Positions 8,146 to 18,267 are shown, counted from the first letter of the stretch. The stretch: 54,720 bases of DNA from Gammaproteobacteria bacterium (GCA_029242705.1 JAQWTK010000106.1:1-54720); one strand, 5' to 3'. Notes: generated by a model not told the origin, from the letters alone. Numbers and translations are program-made.

Positions 8146-9830
8146 GCGTTCAAATTTGGACTTTCGTATTTATCTTCTTAACTTTTGGGTTGTATATTGG
8201 TATAGCAATAAAGTCTAGAGCAGGATCGACTAGTGAGTTTTATGTGGCAGGTAGCGGGGTTCCGCCTCTTGCAAATGGCATGGCGACAGCTGCCGATTGG
8301 ATGTCCGCAGCATCATTCATCTCTATGGCAGGGCTCATTTCTTTTCTAGGTAGAGATGGTACTTTTTATTTAATGGGCTGGACCGGCGGTTATGTTCTCT
8401 TAGCATTGTTATTAGCTCCATACCTTAGAAAATTTGGAAAATTTACTGTCCCAGATTTTATCGGCGATCGTTATTATTCAAAAACTGCAAGGTTAATTGC
8501 AGTTTTTTGTGCCATAACTATCTCCTTCGTATATGTATGCGGCCAAATGCAAGGCGCCGGTATAGTATTTTCCAGATTTCTAGAAGTAGATATAACAACT
8601 GGTGTCGTTATTGGCATGGCTATCGTTTTTTTCTATGCAGTAATGGGCGGCATGAAGGGAATTACTTACACACAAGTTGCCCAATACTGCGTATTAATCT
8701 TTGCATTTATGGTGCCGGCTATCTTTATTTCGATACTTATGACTGGAGTCCCTATCCCTCAAATCGGATTTGGTTCTGAATTAACAGAAGGTTTTGGAGG
8801 AGGCTATCTACTCGACAAGCTAGATGGGATGAGTGAAGAGCTTGGTTTTGCAACCTACACCGAAGGTCAACGATCAACACAAGATGTTTTTTTTATCACG
8901 GCAGCTCTCATGTTTGGCACTGCTGGGCTCCCTCATGTAATTATACGATTTTTTACAGTCCCTAATGTTCGCGATGCACGCCGCTCCGCTGGATACGCCC
9001 TAATCTTTATCGCAATTTTATACACAACTGCGCCCGCAGTGGCCGCTTTTGCAAAAACCAATCTCATTAATACAGTTAACAACGTAGAGTACACTTCAGT
9101 TCCTGAATGGTTTACCAAATGGGAAGCAACCAATCTGATTAGCTTTAATGACAGAAATAATGACGGGCGTATTCAATATTTAGGTGACCCTGAAGCCAAC
9201 GAACTAGAGGTAAATCGGGACATAATGGTACTAGCAAATCCTGAAATCGCTGGATTGCCTAACTGGGTTGTTGCTCTAGTTGCTGCTGGAGCTCTTGCAG
9301 CAGCACTATCCACTGCTGCAGGATTACTACTCGTAATATCCACTGCGGTAGCACACGACCTTATGAAAAGAAGTTTTTTGCCGGCCATCTCGGAGCGTCA
9401 AGAATTATTGTATGCGAGAATAGCAATCTTTATAGCAGTGATCATTGCAGGATACGTCGGTATCAACCCACCCGCTTATGTTGCTCAAGTCGTGGCCTAT
9501 GCGTTCGGTTTAGCGGCCGCATCTTTTTTCCCAGCAATCGTTTTAGGAATATTTAATAAACGAATGAATAAGCAAGGCGCTATCACAGGTATGCTCGCCG
9601 GATTCTTATTCACCGCTAGCTATATTATATATTTTAAGACCTTAAACCCATCATTGGATAACGCTGACGGCTGGCTTTTAGGTATCTCTCCCGAGGGTAT
9701 TGGCACTTTGGGCACAATTGTGAATATGGCTTCTTCCTATATAGTATCTAGGTTTACGCCAGAGCCACCCAGAGAAGTACAAGAGATTGTTGAAAATATT
9801 AGATTACCCGGCGAAGTTACTGAACGTTAA
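8142..9830 (+). CDS. Sodium:solute symporter, large subunit (SSS family, VC_2705/ActP-like)
   Basis: This is a 562-aa inner-membrane Na+-coupled symporter of the SSS family, with about 13 predicted helices. The N-terminal segment STSEFYVAGSGVPPLANGMATAADWMSAASFISM is the core Na+/substrate region of the ActP-like subgroup. Carboxylates such as acetate, pyruvate or lactate are the known substrates of relatives, but the exact substrate cannot be read from sequence. Residues about 326-375 form an extracytoplasmic insertion that contains an EF-hand-like loop, DRNNDGRI (Asp337, Asn339, Asp341, Ile344). It is encoded with the DUF4212 small subunit. Confidence 0.92.
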   Translation: MSVQIWTFVFIFLTFGLYIGIAIKSRAGSTSEFYVAGSGVPPLANGMATAADWMSAASFISMAGLISFLGRDGTFYLMGWTGGYVLLALLLAPYLRKFGKFTVPDFIGDRYYSKTARLIAVFCAITISFVYVCGQMQGAGIVFSRFLEVDITTGVVIGMAIVFFYAVMGGMKGITYTQVAQYCVLIFAFMVPAIFISILMTGVPIPQIGFGSELTEGFGGGYLLDKLDGMSEELGFATYTEGQRSTQDVFFITAALMFGTAGLPHVIIRFFTVPNVRDARRSAGYALIFIAILYTTAPAVAAFAKTNLINTVNNVEYTSVPEWFTKWEATNLISFNDRNNDGRIQYLGDPEANELEVNRDIMVLANPEIAGLPNWVVALVAAGALAAALSTAAGLLLVISTAVAHDLMKRSFLPAISERQELLYARIAIFIAVIIAGYVGINPPAYVAQVVAYAFGLAAASFFPAIVLGIFNKRMNKQGAITGMLAGFLFTASYIIYFKTLNPSLDNADGWLLGISPEGIGTLGTIVNMASSYIVSRFTPEPPREVQEIVENIRLPGEVTER

Positions 9831-9875
9831 TTTCAACGAAACTTTCTCATGCTAAGCAATTATCTGCTTTTGAGT

Positions 9876-11546
9876 TTAGCGAGTTTTATTTCTGAACTTA
9901 TTTCTATCCCAATATTCGCTAATAGTTTGCTTCATTTCTTTATGCATAAATAAAATCCCTATAAGGTTAGGAACTGTCATTAACACAATAGTTATCAAGG
10001 AAATATTCCAAATGAGAGTCGTATCCGCTAAAGCAGCATAGAAAAATCCAACTACATATACCAAGCGATAGGGAAGGACTGACTGTGAACCAAATAAATA
10101 GGTCATAGCTCGATCTCCGTAGTAAGACCAAGCGATTACGGTGGAAAACGCAAAAAGTACTAGGCCTACCGACACAATATATTGACCATAATCTCCGAAT
10201 AACCCACGTGTAAAAGCCTTTGTGGTTAAAGGCACAGAATGCAATAGCGAGTCTCCAGTAACGATGATACTGGTATCTGTCAACAAACCATTTTCAACCG
10301 AAACAGACCCTGTAATGAGCCCTTCTGAATTACTAAACAACATATTTTCTGCAAATGATCTTGCATGAATTAAAGTAAAATCGTTATTACCTGAAGGCTC
10401 TCCGTTCACTAAATTAATCGGGCCAGTAAAACTGTAGACTGTCGATTCATCGCCCGTAAGGTATGAAAATAACTGCTCAATATCCGATGTATCAGTTTCA
10501 TCATAATCACCCGCAACAAAAGTCATATCTGCACGTTGAAATTCACTTTCGAATTTTTCCACCCAAACTCCGGAAGAAAGAATTACTAAACCAGTAATTG
10601 TGCAAACAATAATTGTATCGATAAAGGGTTCTAGTATCGAAACCATACCCTCATCCGTAGGCTCATCCGTTTTAGCTGAAGCGTGCGCAATTGGAGCCGA
10701 CCCTTGTCCGGCCTCATTTGAATAGAGACCTCGATTTACTCCCCTGTCAAAAGCATAGGCAAAAGTTGCGCCTAAAAACCCCCCAGTTGCTGCTGATCCT
10801 GTGAATGCATCTGAAAAGATGGATAAAAAAGACGGTAAAATGTTATTCGCGTTCGGAATAATTACTGCGAAAGCACCGATCAAATAAATCACTGCCATTG
10901 TTGGCACAATAGCGGCAGCCACTTTTGCTATTCTTGTTATTCCTCCGATTATTACCAAAGCCAATAATACCGAAAGTATACTCGCAGTAATTATTGGATC
11001 TAAGTTAAAAGTTGCCTGAAGACCAGTCGCAATACCATTGATCTGCGGCATGTTACCGGTACCAAAGGAACTCAAGACTGTAGCAAGCGCAAAGATCACT
11101 GCTAGCCATTTGGCATTTAAACCCTTTTCCATGTAGTACATTGGGCCACCGGAAATCGTTCCATCCGATAACTCGCTTCTATATTTATGCGATAGAGTTA
11201 CTTCGACGAACTTGCTAGTCATACCAAAAAAAGCAGTCATCCACATCCAAAAAAGTGCAGCTGGGCCACCCAAGTGCAATGCAAGAGCTACTCCGCCGAT
11301 ATTGCCTGTACCTATCGTCCCGGAGAGAGCAGTAGAAAGGGCTTGAAAATGCGTGGTCTCTCCTTTAGCGCCTTCTTTGTCAAATTTACCTGTAGTTACA
11401 TTAATAGCATGCTTAAAATACCGAATTTGAGGAAACCCAAGATAAAGCGTAAAAAATACGCCGGTAAATAGCAAAAGTGTTGGAAACCAGATCGCGGATC
11501 CTAAAAATTGATCTAGAAAAATTATAAAATCATTCGCTGCATCCAA
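9876..11546 (-). CDS. Sodium:alanine symporter family protein (AGCS) with a large loop insertion
   Basis: This is a Na+-coupled amino-acid (alanine/glycine) permease of the inner membrane. Family motifs are clear: [27 protein letters not shown] (residues 76-102), the [12 protein letters not shown] segment (132-143) and [19 protein letters not shown] (271-289). At 556 aa it is about 80-100 residues longer than typical members. The extra length is a hydrophilic stretch at about residues 330-437 between two membrane helices, rich in Asp, Glu, Ser and Thr and presumably extracytoplasmic. The C-terminal helices then resume ([23 protein letters not shown]). It is encoded downstream of mrp on the same strand with a 92-bp gap. 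Confidence 0.92.
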   Translation of the reverse strand: MDAANDFIIFLDQFLGSAIWFPTLLLFTGVFFTLYLGFPQIRYFKHAINVTTGKFDKEGAKGETTHFQALSTALSGTIGTGNIGGVALALHLGGPAALFWMWMTAFFGMTSKFVEVTLSHKYRSELSDGTISGGPMYYMEKGLNAKWLAVIFALATVLSSFGTGNMPQINGIATGLQATFNLDPIITASILSVLLALVIIGGITRIAKVAAAIVPTMAVIYLIGAFAVIIPNANNILPSFLSIFSDAFTGSAATGGFLGATFAYAFDRGVNRGLYSNEAGQGSAPIAHASAKTDEPTDEGMVSILEPFIDTIIVCTITGLVILSSGVWVEKFESEFQRADMTFVAGDYDETDTSDIEQLFSYLTGDESTVYSFTGPINLVNGEPSGNNDFTLIHARSFAENMLFSNSEGLITGSVSVENGLLTDTSIIVTGDSLLHSVPLTTKAFTRGLFGDYGQYIVSVGLVLFAFSTVIAWSYYGDRAMTYLFGSQSVLPYRLVYVVGFFYAALADTTLIWNISLITIVLMTVPNLIGILFMHKEMKQTISEYWDRNKFRNKTR

Positions 11547-11638
11547 AATCGTTTCTCCATTTGAGTTATTGCTCTTTTCTAAACGGTACTTCTCAAAAAA
11601 TCAATTATGACCACCGCTAAAATAGACCTGTATTCAGC

Positions 11639-12442
11639 CTAGTCATCTTCTATCGTAATCGTTGGACTCTCAGTTTTTTCTGCCACCTGATTTAATTTCT
11701 CATCTACTTTTATAGCCAATTCCTTATAGGCCTCAGAGACCAAATGCATTGGATCTGATGCTACCACAGGTAAGCCTTTATCTGTTTGCTCGCGAATAAT
11801 TAAGTCTAAAGGCAAGCGAGCTATGACTTCCACTCCATATTCAGCAGCCAGTCTATCGCCTCCACCGGAACCAAAGATATCCTCCTCATGACCACAATTT
11901 GTACAGACATGCGTGCTCATATTTTCAACTATACCTAATATAGGAACATCTACTTTGTTAAACATTTCGATTCCTTTCCTGGCATCCAATAATGCCACAT
12001 CCTGAGGAGTCGTAATAATTACAGCGCCATTAACTTTGGCAGACTGAGTAAGGCTCAGCTGGATATCCCCAGTCCCTGGTGGCATATCCACTATCAGATA
12101 ATCCAAATCATTCCAGTCTGTATCGTTCAAAATCTGATTGAATGCTGAAATAATCATAGGGGCTCGCCACACCATAGCGGTCTTTTCATCGACGAGTAAT
12201 CCCATAGAATTAAACTTAATTCCATGAGACTTAATCGGAATCATATATTTACCACCGCGGATTTCTGGGCGGGCCCCTAGCGTCGCACCCATCATCATAG
12301 GGATGCTAGGACCGTAAATATCAGCATCTAGAAGACCAACCTTCTTATTCATTCCGGAAAGAGCGAGAGACAAATTAACAGCTGTTGTTGACTTACCAAC
12401 CCCTCCTTTCCCCGAAGCAATGCAAACTAAATTTTTAAACAT
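11639..12442 (-). CDS. Mrp/NBP35-type P-loop ATPase, iron-sulfur carrier (ApbC)
   Basis: The protein is a MinD/Mrp-family ATPase that holds and delivers Fe-S clusters to target apoproteins. The deviant Walker A GKGGVGKSTTAVNL lies at residues 11-24, MPPGTGDIQLSL is the switch region, and the bridging-cluster CxxC is in HVCTNCGHEEDIFGSGGG (about 182-200). At 267 aa it consists of only the ATPase domain. The N-terminal MIP18/DUF59 domain found in full-length bacterial Mrp (about 350-370 aa) is absent. The sequence begins right at the beta strand before the P-loop, so this is a real short form and not a mis-called start. Confidence 0.92.
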   Translation of the reverse strand: MFKNLVCIASGKGGVGKSTTAVNLSLALSGMNKKVGLLDADIYGPSIPMMMGATLGARPEIRGGKYMIPIKSHGIKFNSMGLLVDEKTAMVWRAPMIISAFNQILNDTDWNDLDYLIVDMPPGTGDIQLSLTQSAKVNGAVIITTPQDVALLDARKGIEMFNKVDVPILGIVENMSTHVCTNCGHEEDIFGSGGGDRLAAEYGVEVIARLPLDLIIREQTDKGLPVVASDPMHLVSEAYKELAIKVDEKLNQVAEKTESPTITIEDD

Positions 12443-12582
12443 AATTCACTGACCTAAAATATTATGAATTGATATGTCAATAACAAATAATTTTACTAAA
12501 TATTCAAGCTTAATTATCTTGCATCCATGTATAAAAGCAAATAGTCGTGACACAAGGACCTTAACACCGGTAGAATCGAGCC

Positions 12583-13131
12583 GTGAAATCTGATCAGAAA
12601 AGCAATGCTTTTTTTAGAAAAATTCGACTCCTGAGTATAGTCCTGCTTCTAGCTCCCAAGACTTATCCTGCCCAAATCACCGAAGACGGGGATATAAAAT
12701 TTGCATTTTATTCCTCTGCCTGGAGTGCAGATTCAAACGATGGAATGAGATTAATACTCTTTAATAGTACCAACAATGAATTAATACTTAACTCAATCAC
12801 TTTCTTGAAAGAACAACAAGAATCAGAATTCGTTGAAGTCGGAATAAATACTAAAATACCCCCCCTCGGTTATGCGGAGGAAGAATTCGAATATATAGAT
12901 TTATTACAAGGTAACGGGTGCATTACTAGAACTTTAGCTGAGAACTGGAAGCTTGTCGAAGTATCAAACTACACACTTAACCCATCTGTCAGGAATCTTA
13001 TCATTGAAGACACCGAATCATTTAGAATTTACCAATGCTCAGAATATGTTAAGACTAAATGGAAAAATACAAACTCTAACGAAGAAATAGAATCAGTGGA
13101 ATGGGTGCTTTTCCATTTTGAGATCCACTGA
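12583..13131 (+). CDS. Putative secreted protein of unknown function
   Basis: I do not recognise this 182-aa protein. It uses a GTG start. A basic N-terminus and hydrophobic stretch (about residues 16-30, IRLLSIVLLLAPKTYPA) form a likely Sec signal peptide, probably cleaved after YPA. The mature part is polar and beta-strand-like. It has two cysteines (in GNGCITR and YQCSEY) that could form a disulfide in the periplasm. It stands alone between mrp (divergent) and the pyrophosphatase gene (convergent). There is no visible operon partner, so context gives no function. Confidence 0.7.
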   Translation: MKSDQKSNAFFRKIRLLSIVLLLAPKTYPAQITEDGDIKFAFYSSAWSADSNDGMRLILFNSTNNELILNSITFLKEQQESEFVEVGINTKIPPLGYAEEEFEYIDLLQGNGCITRTLAENWKLVEVSNYTLNPSVRNLIIEDTESFRIYQCSEYVKTKWKNTNSNEEIESVEWVLFHFEIH

Positions 13132-13189
13132 ACAATCTCTTACCTTAATGATAAGAGCCCAACTAGGCCCTTTTCATTCTTCTCATTAG

Positions 13190-15313
13190 TTAAAGCAATA
13201 TCCCGCCATATTGAACAAAGAATGGCGCGAATACTAAACTTAAAATTGCAGATAACTTAATTAGAATATTAAGCGAAGGGCCGGACGTATCTTTCAATGG
13301 ATCGCCAACAGTATCTCCAACCACTGCTGCTTTATGTTCCTCTGAACCCTTACCACCCAGATTGCCAGCTTCAATATATTTCTTCGCATTATCCCAAGCA
13401 CCCCCACTATTTGAAGAGGCTATTGCTAATACACCACCTGCAACGAGGGACCCTGCGAGAATGCCGGCTACGGCCTCAAAAAAAAACAAAAACCCAACTA
13501 TTAGTGGAGTTCCCATAATAAGTACTCCCGGGGCAATCATTTCACGCAGTGCTGCCTGTGTCGATATGGCTACACACTGTGCGTAGTCGGGTTCTCCTGT
13601 CCCTTCCATTATCCCAGGGATCTCTTTAAATTGACGGCGTACCTCTTCAATCATATCGAACGCTGCCTTACCTACCGATTTCATAGTCATAGCCGTAAAT
13701 AGAAAAGGCAGCACCGCACCGATGAACAAACTAGTGTATACGAGCGGATCCAATAAACTCATAGAAATAGGTTCACCCTTTAGAGCAGATGCCGCAGTAA
13801 TGAATGCAGCAAACAATGCTAACGAAGTCAAAATTGCAGCGCCTATAGCAAAGCCCTTACCAATGGCGGCGGTAGTATTTCCGGCCGAGTCAAGTATATC
13901 CGTACGACGCCGAACCTCTTTCTCCAAACCTACCATCTCCGCAATCCCACCCGCATTATCCGCAACTGGACCATAAGCATCTATCATAAGAGCAATCACG
14001 AGCGTGCCAAGCATACCGAGCGAAGCAATGGCAACTCCATACATACCAGCAAGCCCCCAAGACGCAAAAATACTAACAGCGATTGCTAAATAAGGTAGGA
14101 CAGTTGATTTATATCCAAGAGCCAAGCCATAAATAATATTCGTAGCAACACCTGTCTCACAGGATCTAGCTAGCTCTTTAACCGGGTCATAATTCTCCGA
14201 AGTATAATAACCAGTTAACAACCCAACCGCTAATCCCGCAATTAAGCCAGAGAGGAAACACCAGTAAACACCCAAACTAGTATATTGCTCTCCATTGAGC
14301 TCAAAGAACTCTGGTATTAAAGCTGCGGTGAAGAAAAACATAACAACAGCCATTAGCGCACTAGAAATAATTAATAACTTCATTAGTGCAGGAGCAACAT
14401 CTTCTTCGGTCTTAACACCGACAACCAATTTAGTAATCAAACTAATTGGGATCCCAACTGCACTAATTAAAATAGGATAAAGCAAGGCATTAGGATCCGC
14501 CGCGAATACAACAGCACTAATCACCATTGCTGCGCAGGTACTTTCTGCGCAAGAACCAAACAAATCTGCACCCATTCCAGCTACATCGCCAACATTATCC
14601 CCCACATTATCAGCGATCACTGCCGGATTTCGAGGATCATCTTCTGGTATTCCCTGCTCAACCTTCCCTACCAGATCTGCACCCACATCTGCCGCCTTAG
14701 TAAAAATACCTCCACCAACTCGAGCAAATAGCGCAATAGTAGAACCGCCAAGGCCAAACCCTGCAATTACTTCCATCAAAATATGATTATTCTCCTGACC
14801 CAAGTCCGCTAACAAAAAGCTCATAATCACATATACGAATACTAAGCCGAGGGTTGCAAGACCTACCAAAGCAAAACCCATTACCGCTCCGGAATTAATA
14901 GCAACATCAAAAGCATCCGAGATATCTTTTTTGGCAGAAACTGTAGTTCTCGCATTACCCTGAGTAGCCACCTTCATACCAATGTAACCCGAAGCTATTG
15001 AGATTGCGCCACCGAGAAGAAACGCTAATGCAGTATAAATACCTTCCCGTATATCAGGAGTATGAGAATCATCTATTAAAACGGCGATGATCGCCGCGAA
15101 AACAACCATGAAAATCGTAAGGAATTTATATTCTTGTTTAAGAAAAGCCATCGCTCCATCTGCAATCGCTCCATGAATGAACTTAAGTCTAGTTCCATCC
15201 TTCTCATCTAGTCCCATATCCAAAGGTATGCTAGTTACCTTCTTCATATAATAGAAAGCAATGGCTAAGCCCAATAATGACAATACTGTTGTAACCGTAA
15301 TTGTGAACGACAT
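13190..15313 (-). CDS. hppA: Membrane-bound ion-pumping pyrophosphatase (K+-dependent type)
   Basis: The enzyme hydrolyses cytosolic pyrophosphate and pumps H+ or Na+ across the inner membrane. The 707-aa protein has about 16 membrane helices. The catalytic segments are [20 protein letters not shown] and [19 protein letters not shown], with the second acidic cluster in [19 protein letters not shown] near the C-terminus. The loop [10 protein letters not shown] has Ala where K+-independent pumps have Lys (GNTTKA), so it belongs to the K+-dependent class. Whether the ion is Na+ or H+ cannot be settled by eye. The start at 15313 has an AGGAG ribosome-binding site. It is monocistronic. Confidence 0.95.
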   Translation of the reverse strand: MSFTITVTTVLSLLGLAIAFYYMKKVTSIPLDMGLDEKDGTRLKFIHGAIADGAMAFLKQEYKFLTIFMVVFAAIIAVLIDDSHTPDIREGIYTALAFLLGGAISIASGYIGMKVATQGNARTTVSAKKDISDAFDVAINSGAVMGFALVGLATLGLVFVYVIMSFLLADLGQENNHILMEVIAGFGLGGSTIALFARVGGGIFTKAADVGADLVGKVEQGIPEDDPRNPAVIADNVGDNVGDVAGMGADLFGSCAESTCAAMVISAVVFAADPNALLYPILISAVGIPISLITKLVVGVKTEEDVAPALMKLLIISSALMAVVMFFFTAALIPEFFELNGEQYTSLGVYWCFLSGLIAGLAVGLLTGYYTSENYDPVKELARSCETGVATNIIYGLALGYKSTVLPYLAIAVSIFASWGLAGMYGVAIASLGMLGTLVIALMIDAYGPVADNAGGIAEMVGLEKEVRRRTDILDSAGNTTAAIGKGFAIGAAILTSLALFAAFITAASALKGEPISMSLLDPLVYTSLFIGAVLPFLFTAMTMKSVGKAAFDMIEEVRRQFKEIPGIMEGTGEPDYAQCVAISTQAALREMIAPGVLIMGTPLIVGFLFFFEAVAGILAGSLVAGGVLAIASSNSGGAWDNAKKYIEAGNLGGKGSEEHKAAVVGDTVGDPLKDTSGPSLNILIKLSAILSLVFAPFFVQYGGILL

Positions 15314-15550
15314 CTACGCGCGTCTCCTCAGGTGGTAAGTTGATTTCAACGCCGCGCACTTTACCATAAGAGGCACTACAAACAAAGCGCGCTAAGTGGC
15401 TTGAACGCCACTATTCTTGTGCCTATAAAGCTGGTAATAACAATGCATAATTAGAGCTCTAATTAACTTTCGTCTAGAACTGTAATTTACCTACACGAAT
15501 ATAATGTTTGGGGAATTTTACGTTTTTCTATTTACTAACTAGGCTACGTA

Positions 15551-16204
15551 TCACTGGGATCTAGCTTGCTGAGCTAAATTCTCCATGCGAGCTTCTAATT
15601 CAGCGATCAATTCCTTTGCTAGAGGTTCGACTGTATTACCAAGACCATCACTACGTTCATATTTAGTTTGCTCTACCCTGAGCGCAGCTAGTAGTTCTTC
15701 TGCCGCAAGGATAGCGTCTTGTAAAAGAGCGGCACTTGCGCCATTTCGAACAAGGTCAGATTGAATAGCAGATATCTGTAACTCTAGTTGTGCGATACGC
15801 TCCAATTTTACTTGCCTATCAGCAAGCGCTATAGAGTGCTCTTGCTCTAGTTCTTCACGCCTCCTCCTATTAGCCTCAGCTAACTCCCTTGCTGCGACTT
15901 CCTGCTCTTGCCTTCTTTCTTCAACTATACGCTCCCTTTCAGCTATTTGAGCCTCACGCCTTCTTTCTTCTAATGCTATACGCTCTATTTCTGCAGTTTG
16001 AACCTGACGCCTGCGCTCTTCCTCTATTTGTACAGCTTCCTGCTCCGCAGCCATTCGCCGAACTTCCTGCGCTTCAATTTCTGTTTGTCGAGTAATTTGC
16101 GAGCTGCAACCGACGAATACTAAGAATATGAGGAGCAGCAAACCTCTTATATTTGAAGAAGATAGAAACACCAAAACAGAAGCATTTATTTGCACGAAAC
16201 TCAT
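15551..16204 (-). CDS. Predicted coiled-coil lipoprotein
   Basis: No named family is recognised. I chose the ATG at 16204 because it has a strong AAGGAAAGGG ribosome-binding site and gives a 217-aa protein with a normal lipoprotein signal. The frame is open further upstream, but that would place about 50 residues with extra hydrophobic segments before it. The signal ends in FVGCSS, with Cys33 as the predicted lipidation site. From about residue 45 to 140 the protein is almost pure Glu/Arg/Gln helix with repeats such as EERRREAQ and EERRQEQE. A shorter helical tail follows. The coding DNA is repeated at about 48-51 bp intervals (15910, 15958, 16009). It is probably a periplasmic coiled-coil envelope protein. 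Confidence 0.75.
   Translation of the reverse strand: MSFVQINASVLVFLSSSNIRGLLLLIFLVFVGCSSQITRQTEIEAQEVRRMAAEQEAVQIEEERRRQVQTAEIERIALEERRREAQIAERERIVEERRQEQEVAARELAEANRRRREELEQEHSIALADRQVKLERIAQLELQISAIQSDLVRNGASAALLQDAILAAEELLAALRVEQTKYERSDGLGNTVEPLAKELIAELEARMENLAQQARSQ
15910..16059. repeat. Imperfect tandem repeat (48-51 bp units) within the coiled-coil lipoprotein gene
   Basis: Three related units begin at 15910, 15958 and 16009, each starting GCCT(T/G)C. The first two share GCCTTCTTTCTTC followed shortly by CTATACGCTC. They encode the Arg/Glu-rich helical repeats (about 16-17 residues each). The pattern suggests growth of the coiled coil by tandem duplication. Confidence 0.6.
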
Positions 16205-16446
16205 AACCCTTTCCTTATTAGAAGTTATGTATCTAGTAAGTCCTAAAAATAAGATTTTAACGCCAAGCCACTGATTAATAAATTTTTTTATGCATATATC
16301 AAGAATTATTTTAACTACCGACGCTTTAAATAGCGAAAAATTGTTAAATTGCACGTAAAATCAAAGGCTGATGGGTTATTTAATTTGTCTTACATGAAAT
16401 CTCTCAAACGTATTATTCGAGAGTCGAATTTAATGGGTTAACGTAA

Positions 16447-17772
16447 TTGAATCGATTTCTGCCCAAAATCCTGCAATATTTTGCACGCGCTCTCGTTATT
16501 CTAGTGCTCAGTATTCCAGTAATTTTGTTACTACTGCCAATTCAAACTAGCTCATCAATTGCTCCCGGCGGATCATTGACCCCCACTGAAATAACCCAAG
16601 CTGAACAATTGATTTTAGATATGGCACCCCAGTCTCCTAGACTTCCCAGCATGCAGGAAATTACTATTAATATATCTGAAATCAATATTCTTACTCGCTA
16701 TTTATTGGAACTAACTAATTTTTCAACTGACTGGGATATCCGATTTTCTCAGAGGGAAAACGTCATAAATGCTTCCTCTAGCTGGCAATTAGTATCAGGA
16801 TGGATGCCGATTTACCTGAACTTAAGAGGAGAATTCAAAATCCAGGACAATAAATTTAGTTTGGAAGGAATCCAAGTGGGAGGATTATACCTGCCTAAAC
16901 GCCTGGCCAATCTATTTTGGGAGGCCATGCAAAATAATCTTACTAAACCAAACATTGTATTTACAGAAATCACAAAGATAATCACAAATATACGTTCAAT
17001 TAACGTAGAAGAGACGGAAATTAGTGCTCAAGTCATTTGGGACCCTGTCTTAGTTGGGACGATAAGTGATAAAGCTCAACAGTTTTTAATTTCTCCTGAA
17101 GACCGAGAACGTATCGTTAATTACTACCTCTCCATTAATGAGATAATAACGGTAATACCCACAGATACGCGAGCAATATCACTAAACGCATTACTGAATC
17201 CTCTATTTGAATCCGCTCGTAAAAAGTCAGAGCAAAATGAGAATCCCATTGCTGAGAATCGAACTCTTTTTCAAACGCTAGCGATTTATGTAAACAACGA
17301 AAATATAGAAAATTTAGTCGGGGAAGATCTTGCCAAAGACTTACCCCATCCTAAATTTATAGAAGTACGGTTATTGAGAAGGCAGGATCTTGCCCAACAC
17401 CTAATTTCAATGGCAGCTATTACAGCATCCATAGGCTCCGACCTAGCCCAACTAGTTTCGACTACAAAAGAGGCTTATGACGCGAGGTATAGATCTGGCT
17501 TTAGCTTCTCGGACTTAACCGCGAATAATGTTGGCGTGGCTATGGGTAGTATAGCTACGGAAAGCATAGCTTCGGCTATAGAAATGCAGCACCGCCTTGC
17601 AAATGTCCAATCTGAATCAGATTATATGCCTTTAATAGGGAATAATAGAGATGGCATCACCGAGCCAGATTTTACTAGTATTTATAACGACCGCTCGAGC
17701 TTGGAATACCAAAAGCGTCTAACCGAAATCCAAGAAATGATCAAATCTAGACCTCTATTTCAAGATTTATAA
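16447..17772 (+). CDS. Membrane-anchored protein of unknown function
   Basis: I do not recognise this 441-aa protein. A TAA immediately precedes the TTG at 16447, and the next in-frame Met would remove the hydrophobic N-terminus, so TTG is the likely start. A single membrane helix (about residues 15-32, LVILVLSIPVILLLLP) is followed by a long extracytoplasmic part. That part has alternating beta-type segments (about 65-200) and helical segments (about 205-430). Near residue 370 there is a small-residue stretch (NNVGVAMGSIATESIASAI). There are no cysteines and no recognisable catalytic motif. The DksA-like gene follows 31 bp downstream. Confidence 0.72.
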   Translation: MNRFLPKILQYFARALVILVLSIPVILLLLPIQTSSSIAPGGSLTPTEITQAEQLILDMAPQSPRLPSMQEITINISEINILTRYLLELTNFSTDWDIRFSQRENVINASSSWQLVSGWMPIYLNLRGEFKIQDNKFSLEGIQVGGLYLPKRLANLFWEAMQNNLTKPNIVFTEITKIITNIRSINVEETEISAQVIWDPVLVGTISDKAQQFLISPEDRERIVNYYLSINEIITVIPTDTRAISLNALLNPLFESARKKSEQNENPIAENRTLFQTLAIYVNNENIENLVGEDLAKDLPHPKFIEVRLLRRQDLAQHLISMAAITASIGSDLAQLVSTTKEAYDARYRSGFSFSDLTANNVGVAMGSIATESIASAIEMQHRLANVQSESDYMPLIGNNRDGITEPDFTSIYNDRSSLEYQKRLTEIQEMIKSRPLFQDL

Positions 17773-17803
17773 TCAAGTAGCCTCAATATTTCCAGGACTA
17801 ATA

Positions 17804-18160
17804 ATGCCCAGGCTTACAAAAACCGAGATCAACCATTTAAAGATTACCCTCGAACGCTTAAAAGAAGAGTTAAAAGAACAAGTAAGCCAAAGTGAAAGCT
17901 CCACTAAAATAGTAACCTTAGATCAAACATTAATTGGCCGTCTTTCAAGAGTAGATGCTATGCAGCAACAAAATATGGCTATATCTACTCGCCAAAAAAA
18001 GGCATTCAGGTTGAGAAAAATTCAAATTGCACTGGAATCAATACGAATGGAAAACTACGGATATTGCGACAAATGTGACGATGCGATCGGATATGCAAGA
18101 TTGAATGTCCAACCAGAAGCTAATTTATGTATTAACTGCCAAGACAAGGCAGACCAATAG
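17804..18160 (+). CDS. Short DksA/TraR-family zinc-finger protein
   Basis: The 118-aa protein has a coiled-coil segment followed by a four-Cys zinc finger: YCDKCDD (about residues 87-93) and LCINCQD (about 108-114). The coiled-coil tip reads LDQTLIGRLSRVDAM. It lacks the DxxDxA signature of true DksA, which is encoded separately at 22064-22507. It therefore belongs to the TraR/DksA group of secondary-channel binders, whose role is often unknown. It may bind RNA polymerase without ppGpp synergy. It is 31 bp after the unknown membrane protein. Confidence 0.88.
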   Translation: MPRLTKTEINHLKITLERLKEELKEQVSQSESSTKIVTLDQTLIGRLSRVDAMQQQNMAISTRQKKAFRLRKIQIALESIRMENYGYCDKCDDAIGYARLNVQPEANLCINCQDKADQ

Positions 18161-18267
18161 TCGAAAACGAGATATAATCCTCCTCTATAGCTCAAATGTG
18201 CAAAAGTCTGCTAACTGAAGCATATAGTTGTCTTCTTTTAAACCTACCGGATATTGTAAGAGCCCCC

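Noticed and set aside
13297-13976. Several plus-strand open frames opposite the pyrophosphatase gene
   Set aside because: They are antisense shadows of hppA, low-complexity in Ala and Pro, with no ribosome-binding sites.
16205-16354. N-terminal extension of the coiled-coil lipoprotein to 16354
   Set aside because: It would put about 50 residues with other hydrophobic segments before the lipobox. The ATG at 16204 has a strong AAGGAAAGGG site.
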